From the NCBI RefSeq assembly GCF_022808855.1, contig NZ_JAKZLF010000010.1, forward strand, positions 1 through 64,000: 64,000 nt of DNA, in the 5' to 3' direction. The stretch comes from Anaeromyxobacter soli (GTDB lineage Bacteria; Myxococcota; Myxococcia; Myxococcales; Anaeromyxobacteraceae). The position numbers and the translations under genes were made by a program. Of this stretch, positions 1 through 8,419 are shown piece after piece. The number at the start of each line of letters is the position of its first letter. Position 1 is the stretch's first letter. The notes below the pieces were generated by a model. It was not told the DNA's origin and made no database searches. It saw only the letters and a program-made list of their open reading frames with translations.

Positions 1-126
1 CGCGCCCCCCGGACCCCCGGCTCGCTCCCGCACAGCCTCATCCGGCTGCGGAGTGCCGAGGCGTCCGAGCGTGCCCCCGGCTCGGGCGGCGCGGGCGCCG
101 ACCTGTTAATCTCTCCCGCCTTTCGG

Positions 127-1311
127 ATGACGAAGCTCTCCTCCGCTCCCCTGCTCCTCGCGCTCGCCCTCGGCGCGCCCTTCGCGGCCATGGCCGAGGA
201 GGCTGCCCGCGGCGCCGAAGCCGGAGCGCACGCGGGCGATCCGGCCACGGGCGCGGCGGCGCCGGAGACGCCCGCGGAGCCGGCCGCCAAGGCCGCCGCC
301 GAGAGCGTCGGTGCGCCGCCGAGCGGCGTGCGCGGGTTCGCCCTGCCCGTGCTCTTCTGGCTGCCGGAGACGAAGCTCGGGCTCGGGGCGACGGGCGGCC
401 TGCACCTGCACGTCGGCGGTGCGCCGCGCGCGTCCTCCGTGTTCGCCGCCCTCGTCTACACGCTCGAGGGGCAGGGCTCGGTCGACGTCGCCGGAGACCT
501 CACGACGCGCAGCGGGGCGTTCCTCGGCGGCCGGGTGCGCGCGCTGCACTTCCCGGACGTCTTCTACGGCCTCGGGCCGCGCTCGTCGGAGGGCGCTCGC
601 GAGCCGTTCACGCGCCGCACGGTGGAGGGGTACCTCGTCGCGGAGTGGCCCATCGCCGGCACCGCGCTCCGCGCCGGCCCGCGCCTCGACTTCCGCGCCG
701 AGGAGATCCGCGACCTCGAGGCCGGCGGGGCCCTCGCGTCGGGCGACGTCCCGGGCGCGCGCGGCTTCCGCGGGGCGGGCGCGGGGGCGAGCCTCACGTT
801 CGACACGCGGGACAGCGCGTTCTGGCCCTCCCGCGGCGCGTTCGCGCAGGCCTGGTACACGCTGTACCCGCGCGCGCTCGGCGATCACGGAGGGCTCGGG
901 CGCGGCCTCGCGGAGGCGCGCAGGTTCCTGCCGCTGGGCGGCGGCCGGGTCCTCGGCCTCGCGGGCATCGCGGAGTGGTCGAACGGCGACGTGCCCTTCA
1001 CGATGCTCCCGCGGCTCGGCTCGACCCGCTTCCTGCGCGGGATCCGCGAGGGGCGCTATCGCGATCGGCTGTCCTGGGCCGCCCAGACGGAGCTGCGCGT
1101 GCCCGTTCGCGGGCGGCTCTCCGCCACGGCCTTCGGCGCGCTCGGCGAGGTCGCGCACACGCCGCGCGACCTCGGGCTCGACACCGTCAAGGTGGCCGGC
1201 GGCGTGGGCCTTCGCTGGCGGCTCACCGACGAGGGCGCGAACATCCGCTTCGACCTCGCCGCCGGGCCCGCCGGGCCGGAGGTGTACGTGCTGGTGCTGG
1301 AGGCCTTCTAG
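127..1311 (+). CDS. Omp85/BamA-TamA-like outer-membrane beta-barrel protein (surface antigen domain)
   Basis: This 394-residue protein starts with a cleavable signal peptide (MTKLSS, a Leu/Ala-rich core, cleavage near AMAEE), followed by an Ala/Glu-rich linker to about residue 65. The remainder has the alternating aromatic/glycine pattern of outer-membrane beta strands. FLRGIREGRYRDR near residue 300 resembles the conserved R-G-[FY] loop of the Omp85 C-terminal barrel, and the chain ends in the C-terminal Phe typical of barrels. No POTRA domains are visible, so it is a barrel-only member rather than a full BamA. The exact role (secretion, lipid or lipoprotein transport) cannot be read from the sequence. 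It appears to be transcribed alone. Confidence 0.75.
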   Translation: MTKLSSAPLLLALALGAPFAAMAEEAARGAEAGAHAGDPATGAAAPETPAEPAAKAAAESVGAPPSGVRGFALPVLFWLPETKLGLGATGGLHLHVGGAPRASSVFAALVYTLEGQGSVDVAGDLTTRSGAFLGGRVRALHFPDVFYGLGPRSSEGAREPFTRRTVEGYLVAEWPIAGTALRAGPRLDFRAEEIRDLEAGGALASGDVPGARGFRGAGAGASLTFDTRDSAFWPSRGAFAQAWYTLYPRALGDHGGLGRGLAEARRFLPLGGGRVLGLAGIAEWSNGDVPFTMLPRLGSTRFLRGIREGRYRDRLSWAAQTELRVPVRGRLSATAFGALGEVAHTPRDLGLDTVKVAGGVGLRWRLTDEGANIRFDLAAGPAGPEVYVLVLEAF

Positions 1312-1376
1312 ACGGCCGATCATGTCGCGAGCAGGACGTTCCGATGCTCCCGTAGCTCCCTGGAGCGCCCCCCCAC

Positions 1377-2303
1377 GTGCGAGTCCCCGAGCCTTTCGAT
1401 CTCGATCTCACCGTGCGCAGCCACGGCTGGTACGACCTGCCGCCCTGGCGTTACGACGTCGATCGCCGCGTGCTCGGCCGTCCGGTGCTCCTGCCGGGGG
1501 GCCGGACGGCGTACGCGGAGGTCGCGCCGGGGGAGGGTGGGCTCGCGTTCCGCGCCTTCGGTGAGGGCCGGCTCGGCGTCGAGGAGGCGCGGTCGGCCCG
1601 GGACGCGCTCCGTCACTGCCTGGCGCTCGACGACGATCTGTCCGCGTTCTTCGCGCGGGCGGCGGCGCTCGAGGCGCGGCGCGCCGCGGGGGAGGGGAAG
1701 GACCTCCCCGATCTGCGCTGGGCGCTCGCCCGCGGCGCGGGCCGCCTGCTCCGCTCCCCGACCGTGTTCGAGGACGCGGTGAAGACGCTCTGCACGACGA
1801 ACTGCTCCTGGGGGCTCACGCGCGCGATGGTGACGCGCCTGTGCGACGCGCTCGGCGCCCGGGCGCCCCTCGGCACGCGCGCGTTCCCCACGCCCGCCGC
1901 GATGGCCGCGATGCCGGAGCGCTTCTACCGCGAGGAGATCCGGGCGGGGTACCGGGCGCCGTTCCTCGGCGCGCTCGCCCGCGACGTGGCCTCCGGCGCG
2001 CTGGAGCTCGAGGCACTGCGCGTCTCGGCGGAGCCGACCGACGCGCTCGCGCGGCGCATCCGCGCCCTCGCGGGCTTCGGCCCCTACGCGACCGAGCACC
2101 TGCTCCGACTCCTGGGGCGGCACGATCACCTCGCCCTCGACTCCTGGACGCGGCCCAAGCTCGCGCGGCTCCGCGGCCGGCGTCGCGTCCCGACGGACCG
2201 CGCGCTGCGCCGCTGGTATGCGCCGTACGGTCCGTACGCCGGGCTCGCCATGTGGCTCGAGGTGACCGCCGACTGGCACGGCGAGCGGCCGGCCTGGCCG
2301 TGA
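1377..2303 (+). CDS. HhH-GPD superfamily DNA glycosylase-like protein (3-methyladenine/8-oxoguanine glycosylase type)
   Basis: This 308-residue protein has the layout of AlkA/OGG-type DNA glycosylases. The N-terminal half is a beta-rich domain (SHGWYDLPPWRYD). The helical half contains DAVKTLCTTNCSWGLT, which matches the EDAVxTI(L)xTN(C)SWxxT pattern of 3-methyladenine glycosylase-like proteins. The helix-hairpin-helix lies at IRALAGFGPYATEHLL and is followed by the catalytic-Asp region HLALDSWTR. The expected role is removal of alkylated or oxidised bases in base-excision repair in the cytoplasm. The start is GTG, the first plausible start after the upstream barrel gene. The exact base preference is not predictable. 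Confidence 0.8.
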   Translation: MRVPEPFDLDLTVRSHGWYDLPPWRYDVDRRVLGRPVLLPGGRTAYAEVAPGEGGLAFRAFGEGRLGVEEARSARDALRHCLALDDDLSAFFARAAALEARRAAGEGKDLPDLRWALARGAGRLLRSPTVFEDAVKTLCTTNCSWGLTRAMVTRLCDALGARAPLGTRAFPTPAAMAAMPERFYREEIRAGYRAPFLGALARDVASGALELEALRVSAEPTDALARRIRALAGFGPYATEHLLRLLGRHDHLALDSWTRPKLARLRGRRRVPTDRALRRWYAPYGPYAGLAMWLEVTADWHGERPAWP

Positions 2304-2392
2304 GCCGATGGCAAGCGCCGCTTCCGGGCCCGGCCGGCGCGGGGCCGAGCGTGGTAGAACGCTCTCGGATCCCCCCGACCGGAGAGCCCGCG

Positions 2393-2641
2393 ATGAAGGC
2401 TGCGTTCGTTCTCGTGAAGTGCGAGCTGGGACGCCTCGAGGAGGTCGCGAACGCGATCATGGAGATCGAGGGCGTCTCCGAGGTGCACTCGATCACCGGC
2501 GAGCACGACCTGCTCGTGAAGCTGTACGCCCCCACCTACGAGGCGTTCGGCGATCTCATCCCCGATCGGCTGCAGAAGGTCGCCGGGGTCGCGCACACCG
2601 TGACGATGCTCGCGTTCCGGGCGTTCAAGCCGACGGCCTGA
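2393..2641 (+). CDS. Lrp/AsnC-type ligand-binding (RAM) domain protein, stand-alone
   Basis: This 82-residue protein (starts MKAAFVLVKCELG) consists only of the Lrp/AsnC C-terminal ligand-binding domain. It has the VxxxAFVLVK strand, EVANAIMEIEGVSEVHSITGEHDLLVK core and a C-terminal strand ending FRAFKP. The DNA-binding helix-turn-helix of full-length Lrp is absent. Family members of this size form ring-like oligomers that bind amino acids or other small effectors and act with separate regulators. A purine-rich ribosome-binding stretch (GGAGAG) lies just upstream. It is convergent with the permease gene that follows, so no functional partner is indicated. Confidence 0.85.
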   Translation: MKAAFVLVKCELGRLEEVANAIMEIEGVSEVHSITGEHDLLVKLYAPTYEAFGDLIPDRLQKVAGVAHTVTMLAFRAFKPTA

Positions 2642-2668
2642 GCGCCGGGCGGTGCGGCGCGCCGCGCG

Positions 2669-3724
2669 CTACTGCTCGGGCCTCACCCCGCGCCCGTACT
2701 CCTGCTCGTACATCTTCAGGATGGCGAGCAGGAACGTGACGATCAGCGGTCCGAGCACGAGCCCGATGCCGCCGAACATGGCGAGACCGCCGAGCAGCGC
2801 GAAGAACACGACGCCGCCGTGCAGCTCCATGCCGCCCTTGAGCAGGTAAGGCCGCACGGCGTTGTCGACGATCGACACGACGCCGAGGCCCCACGCGGCG
2901 AGGAACGCGCCGGCGACGAGGTGGCCGGTCGCGAGCAGCACGACCGCCACGGTGATCACCATCAACGTGGCGCCGAGCGCGGGCACGAGCGCGATGACGA
3001 AGGTGGCGAGCGTGAAGAAGATGACGTTCGGCGCGCGGGCGATGAGGTAGCCGACGAGCGCGGTCACCGTCTGGATCCCGGCGGTCGCGAGCGTCGCGGT
3101 GAGGACGGAGACGCTCGTCTTGCGGAACTCCTCGATGAGCTCGCGCAGGAGCCCGGGCCTGAGCGGCACGTGGCGGTCGAGCCAGGCGACGAGCCGCGCG
3201 CCGTCGACGAGCATGAAGAAGAACGCGATGAGCATCATGGTCGTCTGGAAGACGGCCGTGCCGGTGGCGGAGATCACGCCGGTGACGACGCCCGCGGCCT
3301 GCTGCCCCTGCTCGGCCATCCGCTGGATCTGCTGCTGCGGCTGCGGCGTCGACGCGAGGAGCCTCCGCGCGGCGCGCTCCACGGGATCCGGGAGCCGCGT
3401 CAGGAGCCCGCCGAAGCCCTCGCTCGCGATGAGCTCGCGGAGCCAGGCGATGCCGTCGAGGACCTGGCGGACGAGGAACGTGCCGATCCCCGCCACGGGC
3501 ACCACCACGGCGAGCAGCACGGCGAGGGTGAGGAGGGTCGCGGCGAGCTGGCGGCGGCCGCGCAGCTTGCGCGTGAGCCACTCCATGGGGCTCCGCAGCG
3601 TCGCCGAGAGCACGGCCGCGAGGAAGAACGCGACCCAGAACGGCCAGATCAGCACGGCGGTCAGCGCGATCGCGGCGACGAGCATCGCGACGAGCAGGCG
3701 GCGCGCGTGTACGGGAGGGGGCAT
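2669..3724 (-). CDS. AI-2E family transporter (PerM/TqsA-like permease)
   Basis: This 351-residue inner-membrane protein has about eight hydrophobic segments: two at the N-terminus (LLVAMLVAAIALTAVLIW), one near residue 70, then a soluble stretch (about 90-170) and a dense C-terminal membrane half. The C-terminal glycine-rich loop GLVLGPLIVTFLLAIL carries the conserved G-x-(x)-GP-L signature of the AI-2E/PerM family. The start chosen is ATG in MPPPVHARRLL; a longer open frame upstream runs into the neighbouring reductase and has no conserved sequence. Family members export diverse small molecules, so transport of autoinducer-2 should not be assumed. Confidence 0.88.
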   Translation of the reverse strand: MPPPVHARRLLVAMLVAAIALTAVLIWPFWVAFFLAAVLSATLRSPMEWLTRKLRGRRQLAATLLTLAVLLAVVVPVAGIGTFLVRQVLDGIAWLRELIASEGFGGLLTRLPDPVERAARRLLASTPQPQQQIQRMAEQGQQAAGVVTGVISATGTAVFQTTMMLIAFFFMLVDGARLVAWLDRHVPLRPGLLRELIEEFRKTSVSVLTATLATAGIQTVTALVGYLIARAPNVIFFTLATFVIALVPALGATLMVITVAVVLLATGHLVAGAFLAAWGLGVVSIVDNAVRPYLLKGGMELHGGVVFFALLGGLAMFGGIGLVLGPLIVTFLLAILKMYEQEYGRGVRPEQ

Positions 3725-3732
3725 GCGGGTCC

Positions 3733-4440
3733 CTAGAAGTTCGCGTGGACGCGCCCGGGCGGGATCCCCGCCTGCGCGAGCGTGTGGCGGACGTCCTCCA
3801 CCATCGCGGTCATCCCGGAGACGAACGCCACGGCGTCCCCGGGCGCCGCCCCGCCGAACGCCAGCGAGCGCGCCACCTTCTGGACGCGGCCGCGGAGGCC
3901 GAGCCACGCGTCGTCCTCGGCGGAGGGGCAGAGGATCACGCGCACGCCGCGGCGCTCCCAGGCCAGGTGCTCGCCCACGTACGCGAACTCCGCGCCGAGG
4001 CGCTGGCCGTAGAAGAGGGTGATTCGCCCGAAGCGGTCCCGCTCGCGCACGAGGTGCTGCACGAGCGAGCGGACCGGCGCGATCGCGGAGCCGGCGGCGA
4101 AGAGGAGCACGTCCCTGCCCTCCGCCTCGGCGACCGGGAATCCCTTCCCGAAGGGGGGCGTGAGCTCGAGGTGGCCCCCGGGGACCGCGCGGGCGATCAC
4201 CGCGTCCGCGACGTGCCCGCCGCGCTTCACGAGCAGGTCGGCGGATCCGCTCGGGTCCGGGGCGCTCGCGAGCGCGAAGAACCCCTCCCCGGCGTCCGTG
4301 CGGATCTTGACCACCTGGCCGGGGAGGACGTGCGCCGCCGCGAGCGGGGGCGGCAAGGCGACGCGCAGGCCCCGGAAGGCGGAGGTCTCGTCCCAGGCCG
4401 CGAGGACCGGCACGGCGGCGTGCTGCGTGGGGCCCGTCAT
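3733..4440 (-). CDS. FAD/NAD(P)-binding oxidoreductase, ferredoxin-NADP reductase fold
   Basis: This 235-residue protein has an N-terminal flavin-binding beta barrel (VVKIRTDAGEGFFALASAPD) and a C-terminal nucleotide-binding domain. The latter contains LLFAAGSAIAPVRSLVQHL, matching the G-x-G-x-(A/T)-P pyridine-nucleotide motif, and FVSGMTAMVEDVR, corresponding to the C-terminal V-x-G-P-x-x-M pattern. No 2Fe-2S or 4Fe-4S cysteine set is present, so it is a minimal flavoprotein electron-transfer module like the HydG or flavin-reductase group. The start MTGPTQ is preferred; an in-frame ATG at 4530 would add a proline-rich stretch overlapping the next gene. The redox partner is unknown. Confidence 0.8.
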   Translation of the reverse strand: MTGPTQHAAVPVLAAWDETSAFRGLRVALPPPLAAAHVLPGQVVKIRTDAGEGFFALASAPDPSGSADLLVKRGGHVADAVIARAVPGGHLELTPPFGKGFPVAEAEGRDVLLFAAGSAIAPVRSLVQHLVRERDRFGRITLFYGQRLGAEFAYVGEHLAWERRGVRVILCPSAEDDAWLGLRGRVQKVARSLAFGGAAPGDAVAFVSGMTAMVEDVRHTLAQAGIPPGRVHANF

Positions 4441-4516
4441 CGCGCGAAACCTATCACCGGGCGCGCTCCACGGCGCGCCCGCGGCGGCGGGAGGCGGCCG
4501 GCTCGGGAGGGGCGTG

Positions 4517-5365
4517 TCACCGAGCGTCATCTCCTCGCGGGCGAGGAGGGACGCGCCGGCGCTCCGCCGCGGCCTCGAGCTCGGTCAGATCGAGCAGCCA
4601 GCCGTCGCGCGCCGCCACCGTCGGGACGCCGGTGCGCCCGGAGATCGCGAGCGCGAGCTCCTCCGCCCGCCCCCGCGCGAGCTGCATGCCGAGGTGCGTG
4701 AGCACGGCGATCCGGGGCCGGATCTCCGCCACGAGCGCCTCCGCGTCGTCCGCGCCGAGGTGGAGGTACCTCCGGTCGCGGCCGTGCTCGCGCGTGGTGT
4801 TCACGACGAGGAGGTCGACGCCGGCGTACGCGCGCGGCAGCGCGTCCAGCCAGAACGTGTCCACGACGTGACCTGCCGTGAATCCGGGCGCCGAGAGCCG
4901 GTAGCCGTAGGTCTCGATCCCGTGGTCGTGCGCGAGCGGCGTCTCGAGGAAGACGCCGGGCGCGAGCTCGTGCCGGCTCCCCTCGGCGAGCACGAGCCGC
5001 CGCGCGACGAACCGCTGCGCGTAGCGGAACACCACCGGCTCCTCCTCGAGCGCGTCGCGCGGGGCGAGGAGCGTCCCGCGGGGTGCGAAGCCCCCCTTGC
5101 TCATCGCCTCGACGATCGCGGTCGCGTCTCCTGCGTGGTCGAGGTGCCGGTGCGTGACCACCAGGGCGTCGACCTTCGCCGGGTCCACGCGCGGTCTGGA
5201 CGCGAGCGCGCGCACGAGCGCGCCCGGCCCGGGATCGACCCACACGACCGTGCCATCCAGCGTCCAGACGAGGCCGCCGGAGTGGCGGAGCTGCGTCGAC
5301 ACGACGAACCGCGCGCCGGCGGTGCCGAGGAACTTGAGCGTGCGCGCGGGCGAGGTCGGGCTCAC
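4517..5365 (-). CDS. Metallo-beta-lactamase fold hydrolase
   Basis: This 282-residue protein has the metallo-beta-lactamase signature VVTHRHLDHAG near residue 72 (H-x-H-x-D-H), preceded by the strand VVWVDPGPG. Further metal ligands are likely in LAHDHG near residue 150, the Asp/Val region VVNTTREHGRD near residue 195, and LTHLGM near residue 230. The spacing is closest to the RNase Z/PhnP-like branch, in which phosphodiester or nucleotide substrates are common, but the substrate cannot be fixed from sequence. It is probably cytoplasmic, because no signal peptide is visible. It lies on the same strand between apt and the flavoprotein, with loose spacing. Confidence 0.85.
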   Translation of the reverse strand: MSPTSPARTLKFLGTAGARFVVSTQLRHSGGLVWTLDGTVVWVDPGPGALVRALASRPRVDPAKVDALVVTHRHLDHAGDATAIVEAMSKGGFAPRGTLLAPRDALEEEPVVFRYAQRFVARRLVLAEGSRHELAPGVFLETPLAHDHGIETYGYRLSAPGFTAGHVVDTFWLDALPRAYAGVDLLVVNTTREHGRDRRYLHLGADDAEALVAEIRPRIAVLTHLGMQLARGRAEELALAISGRTGVPTVAARDGWLLDLTELEAAAERRRVPPRPRGDDAR

Positions 5366-5411
5366 CGGCCGTTTCTAATCCGGTGGGGCCGCGCCGGCAG
5401 CGCGCGATCGG

Positions 5412-5939
5412 TCAGTAGGAGAGGAGCGCGTGCACGTGCTCGCGGCCGAGCCGCTTCGCGCCGCCGAGGAACCCGAGCTCGACCAGGAACGAGTACGCGA
5501 CGAGGTGAGCCCCCTGGCGCGTCACGAGCCGTCCGACCGCGTCGGCGGTGCCGCCGGTCGCGAGCACGTCGTCCACCACGAGCACGCGCTCGCCGGCCTT
5601 GACCGCGTCGATGTGCAGCTCGAGCGCGTTCTCGCCGTACTCGAGGGAGTAGACCTCGCGGATGGTCTCCCACGGGAGCTTGCCCGGCTTGCGCGCGATG
5701 GTGAGCCCGGCGCCGAGCGCGTAGGCGAGCGGAGCCGCGAAGAGGAAGCCGCGCGACTCGATCCCCACGACCTTCGAGATCCGCTCGTCCTTCCAGCGGG
5801 CGACGAACGCGTCGATGACCTCGCGGAAGGTGGTGGGATCCGCGAGGACGGGGGTGATGTCCTTGAAGACGATTCCCTTCTGAGGGAAGTCGGGGACGTC
5901 TCGGATTCGGGCGCGGACGGCTTCCATGGGCGCGGACAT
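5412..5939 (-). CDS. apt: Adenine phosphoribosyltransferase
   Basis: Adenine phosphoribosyltransferase converts adenine plus PRPP to AMP for purine salvage in the cytoplasm. The 175-residue protein contains the family landmarks in order: [17 protein letters not shown] near the N-terminus, [16 protein letters not shown], the flexible loop [12 protein letters not shown], the tyrosine-containing SLEYG, and the PRPP-binding [14 protein letters not shown]. Length matches the usual 170-185. The ATG giving MSAPMEAVR was chosen. A GTG six bases upstream (5945) and an ATG at 5927 are alternatives, all before the first conserved residues. It is probably monocistronic or loosely linked to the downstream hydrolase. 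Confidence 0.95.
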   Translation of the reverse strand: MSAPMEAVRARIRDVPDFPQKGIVFKDITPVLADPTTFREVIDAFVARWKDERISKVVGIESRGFLFAAPLAYALGAGLTIARKPGKLPWETIREVYSLEYGENALELHIDAVKAGERVLVVDDVLATGGTADAVGRLVTRQGAHLVAYSFLVELGFLGGAKRLGREHVHALLSY

Positions 5940-6005
5940 TACCACGGCCCAGCACGGGTATCGCGCCGGAGCGAGGCCGAGGGCCGCGGCGGGCGGGGCG
6001 CGCCG

Positions 6006-6992
6006 TCACGGCAGGAAGAGGAGCGGGTTCCGCGGGCGGGTGGCCTTGCGGACCTCGAAGTGGAGGTGGGGACCGGTCGTCCGGCCGGTCTGCCCGACGC
6101 GCGCGATCGGATCGCCGCGCGAGACCCGCTGGCCGTCCTTCACCAGGACGCGCGAGTTGTGGGCGTAGAGCGTCACGAGGTCGTCCGCGTGCTTGAGGAT
6201 GACGATCGCGCCGTAGCCGGGCTGCTCGCCCGCGAAGATGACGACGCCGTCGGCCGCCGCGGCGACCGGCGCGCCCTCGGGGGCGGCGATGTCGATCCCG
6301 TCGTGGCGCTGTCCGGCGCGGACCCCGTAGCGTCCGTAGAGCACGCCCTTGAGGGGCCACGCGAGCGGCGCGCCGTCGTCGCTCGCCCGTAGGCCGGCCG
6401 GGGCGGGGGCGGCGCTCGCCGCCGGGGGCGGAGCGCGAGTCGGGAGGGAGGCGGCCGCCGGAGGCTCTGCGCGGGGGTCGGCGCGCGCCGGGTCTGGGAG
6501 CGGCGCGGGTCCGGCGGCGAGCGGCGAGGGTCCGGCGGCGAGCGGTGCGGGCCCGGCGGCGAGCGGCGCGGGTGCCGCGCCCGCGTCAGGGGGCGAGAGG
6601 GACACGACCCGGCTCGCTCCCGCGATGAACAGCGCGGTGCCCGCCGCCACGGCGCGAGGATCGGAGATGCCGTTCGTCTCCATCAGGTCGGCCGCGTCGA
6701 CGCCGTAGGCGCGGGCGATGCGGTAGACGGTCTCACCGCTCCGCACGATGTGTACGACGCCGACGACGCCCGGCTCCTCGTGGTGCGGCGCCGACTCGAG
6801 CGGCACGGGCAGGGCGCGGGCCGGCGGTGGCGCGGGGTCGGGCGCCGGGTCGGGCGAGGCGCGGGAGGGCGCGGCGGCGCGGGGCGCGAGCGACGGGGGC
6901 GGGGCGCAGGCGGCGAGGGCGAGCGCGAGGGCGGCGGCGCCGAGCGCGGGCCGGGAGGGCGCCGCGCCGCGGACGGCGCGGGGCTTCGTCAA
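6006..6992 (-). CDS. LysM/M23 peptidase domain lipoprotein (NlpD/EnvC-like murein hydrolase factor)
   Basis: This 328-residue envelope protein starts with a lipoprotein signal whose lipobox is LAAC. A LysM peptidoglycan-binding domain follows (HIVRSGETVYRIARAYGV, about residues 80-125), then a Pro/Ala-rich linker with 7-residue repeats. A C-terminal M23 metallopeptidase domain has the zinc motifs RHDGIDI and HLHFEV, both intact, so it may be an active endopeptidase rather than a pure amidase activator. The start is TTG, overlapping the surE stop as TTGA, which indicates translational coupling. A surE-nlpD order is well known in proteobacteria, supporting an NlpD-like role in cell separation and wall turnover. 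Confidence 0.88.
   Translation of the reverse strand: MTKPRAVRGAAPSRPALGAAALALALAACAPPPSLAPRAAAPSRASPDPAPDPAPPPARALPVPLESAPHHEEPGVVGVVHIVRSGETVYRIARAYGVDAADLMETNGISDPRAVAAGTALFIAGASRVVSLSPPDAGAAPAPLAAGPAPLAAGPSPLAAGPAPLPDPARADPRAEPPAAASLPTRAPPPAASAAPAPAGLRASDDGAPLAWPLKGVLYGRYGVRAGQRHDGIDIAAPEGAPVAAAADGVVIFAGEQPGYGAIVILKHADDLVTLYAHNSRVLVKDGQRVSRGDPIARVGQTGRTTGPHLHFEVRKATRPRNPLLFLP
6501..6575. repeat. 21-bp in-frame tandem repeat in the LysM/M23 lipoprotein linker
   Basis: Three and a half near-identical 21-bp units follow each other at 6501-6521, 6522-6542 and 6543-6563, with a partial fourth. Each encodes a heptapeptide of the type (S/A)PLAAGP on the minus strand. The unit length preserves the reading frame, so gain or loss of units would change linker length between the LysM and peptidase domains without breaking the protein. 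Confidence 0.85.
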
Positions 6993-7753
6993 AGCGCCGG
7001 CTCCTTCGTGTACCCGGGCAGCGTCCAGCTCCGCAGCTCCTGCAGCACGGCGTCGTTCGTGGAGTCGAGGTGGAGCGGCGTGACGGCCACGAGACCGTCC
7101 TTCAGCACGCAGTTGCAGTCGGAGCCCGGGATGTCCTCGTTCGTGGGGCCGCCCTCGCCGCCGATCCAGTAGTACTTGCGGCCGCGCGGATCGGTCTTCT
7201 CGATGACCTCGTTGCCGTAGGTCCGCCGGCCGAGCCGGGCGAAGCGGAACCCGCGCACCGGGCCGGGCGGGACGTTGACGTTGAGCAGGAGCGGCGCCGG
7301 CGGCGGGCGCGCGACCACGTGCCGCGCGAGCGCCGCCACGAAGCGGGCGGCCTCCTCGAAGACATGGGTCGGGGGCGACGCGAGCGAGGCGGCGATCGCG
7401 TGCACCCCGAGGAGCGCCCCTTCCATCGCCGCCGCCACGGTGCCGGAGTAGAGGACGTCGTTGCCGAGGTTCGGGCCGTGGTTTATCCCCGAGACGACCA
7501 CGTCGGGCCTTGCCGCGCGGAGCACGTGGTTCAGGCCCATGTACACGGCGTCCGTCGGCGTCCCGTCCACCGCGTACCAGCGCGGCGCGAGCTCGAGGAG
7601 CCGCAGCGGGTGGTGGAGCGAGATCGCGTGCGACGAGGCCGACTGCTCGCGGTCGGGCGCCACCACCCACACCTCGTCGCCCTCGAAGGCGGCGGCGAGC
7701 GCCTTCAGCCCGGGCGCATGCACGCCATCGTCGTTGGAGAGCAGGACTCGCAC
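6989..7753 (-). CDS. surE: 5'/3'-nucleotidase SurE
   Basis: SurE is a metal-dependent nucleoside-monophosphate phosphatase linked to stationary-phase survival. The 254-residue sequence begins MRVLLSNDDGVHAPG, containing the catalytic Asp-Asp pair at residues 8-9. It has the conserved VVSGINHGPNLGND motif and YSGTVAAAMEG. The length matches the usual 245-265. The gene ends in a TTGA overlap with the downstream LysM/M23 lipoprotein, so the two are almost certainly co-translated, as in the surE-nlpD arrangement known from other proteobacteria. Confidence 0.96.
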   Translation of the reverse strand: MRVLLSNDDGVHAPGLKALAAAFEGDEVWVVAPDREQSASSHAISLHHPLRLLELAPRWYAVDGTPTDAVYMGLNHVLRAARPDVVVSGINHGPNLGNDVLYSGTVAAAMEGALLGVHAIAASLASPPTHVFEEAARFVAALARHVVARPPPAPLLLNVNVPPGPVRGFRFARLGRRTYGNEVIEKTDPRGRKYYWIGGEGGPTNEDIPGSDCNCVLKDGLVAVTPLHLDSTNDAVLQELRSWTLPGYTKEPAL

Positions 7754-7794
7754 GCGCGTGAATGTACCACCGGACCGCCAGGCGGGCAGGGGGC

Positions 7795-8286
7795 TCAGTC
7801 CGCCCGCGCGAGCTCGGCCGCGAGCACCTCGGCCACCTCGCGCGCGTGCTGCACGGTCGCGGGGCGCACGCGGGTGAGCGCGCGCCGGACCGCAGCCTCG
7901 ACCGTGCCGCTCCGGAGGTCGTCCACCGTGCGCCCCTTCGCCGTGAGGGAGAAGAGTGCCCGGCGCGCGTCGGCGGGATCTCGCCGGCGCTCCAGGAGAC
8001 CGCGGTCGCCGAGGCGCTTCAGGATCCCGGTGAGCGTGCTCGGGTGGAGGTGCAGGATCTCCGAGAGCTCGCCCGCCGAGATGCCCGGATAGCGCCCGAG
8101 GATCCGGACCACGAGCCGCTGCGGCGCGGTGATGCGCAGCCGTGACTCCATCCGCTTGGAGGCCGACTGGAGCGCGTGATCGAGGGCCCAGAGCGTCCGC
8201 ATGAACTCCAGGACGGGGCCGAGGGCCCTCTTCCCGTTGACCTGGAGCTCTGCGTTCTTCTGGGCGCGCCTGGACATGACGACCAT
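7795..8286 (-). CDS. MarR-family transcriptional regulator
   Basis: This 163-residue protein has the MarR winged-helix fold. The recognition region is ISAGELSEILHLHPSTLTGILKRLGDRGLLER, followed by the wing RDPADARRALFSLTAKG, which has the characteristic D-x-R-x-x-x-(L/V) pattern. Flanking helices provide the dimer interface. It is transcribed divergently from the GAF histidine kinase at 8420, and the 133-bp spacer between them is the natural place for its operator. The effector is not predictable. The ATG at 8286 is used; an in-frame ATG at 8277 is equally possible. Confidence 0.9.
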   Translation of the reverse strand: MVVMSRRAQKNAELQVNGKRALGPVLEFMRTLWALDHALQSASKRMESRLRITAPQRLVVRILGRYPGISAGELSEILHLHPSTLTGILKRLGDRGLLERRRDPADARRALFSLTAKGRTVDDLRSGTVEAAVRRALTRVRPATVQHAREVAEVLAAELARAD

Positions 8287-8352
8287 TTCACCTCGATCCC
8301 GAAGCGATTACCACGGGCGAGGGGACGCGGGTCATGCCCGCGCACACTGGCC

Positions 8353-8381
8353 TTGAATCCGCTCACCCGTTCTGGGTTAAT
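8353..8381 (+). promoter_or_regulatory. Candidate housekeeping-type promoter of the GAF histidine kinase
   Basis: The MarR/kinase spacer contains TTGAAT at 8353-8358, a 17-bp spacer and GTTAAT at 8376-8381. This is a plausible -35/-10 pair and an unusually AT-rich patch for this genome. It lies about 40 bp before the proposed TTG start. Assignment rests on the motif alone. Confidence 0.4.
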
Positions 8382-8419
8382 GGCGAGCCAAACACGCAGT
8401 CCGTGTCCGGGGGGACAAT

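Noticed and set aside
3733-4530. Longer start (4530) for the flavin-reductase-like gene.
   Set aside because: The extra 30 codons are proline/alanine-rich and overlap the neighbouring hydrolase. The conserved domain begins after the ATG at 4440.
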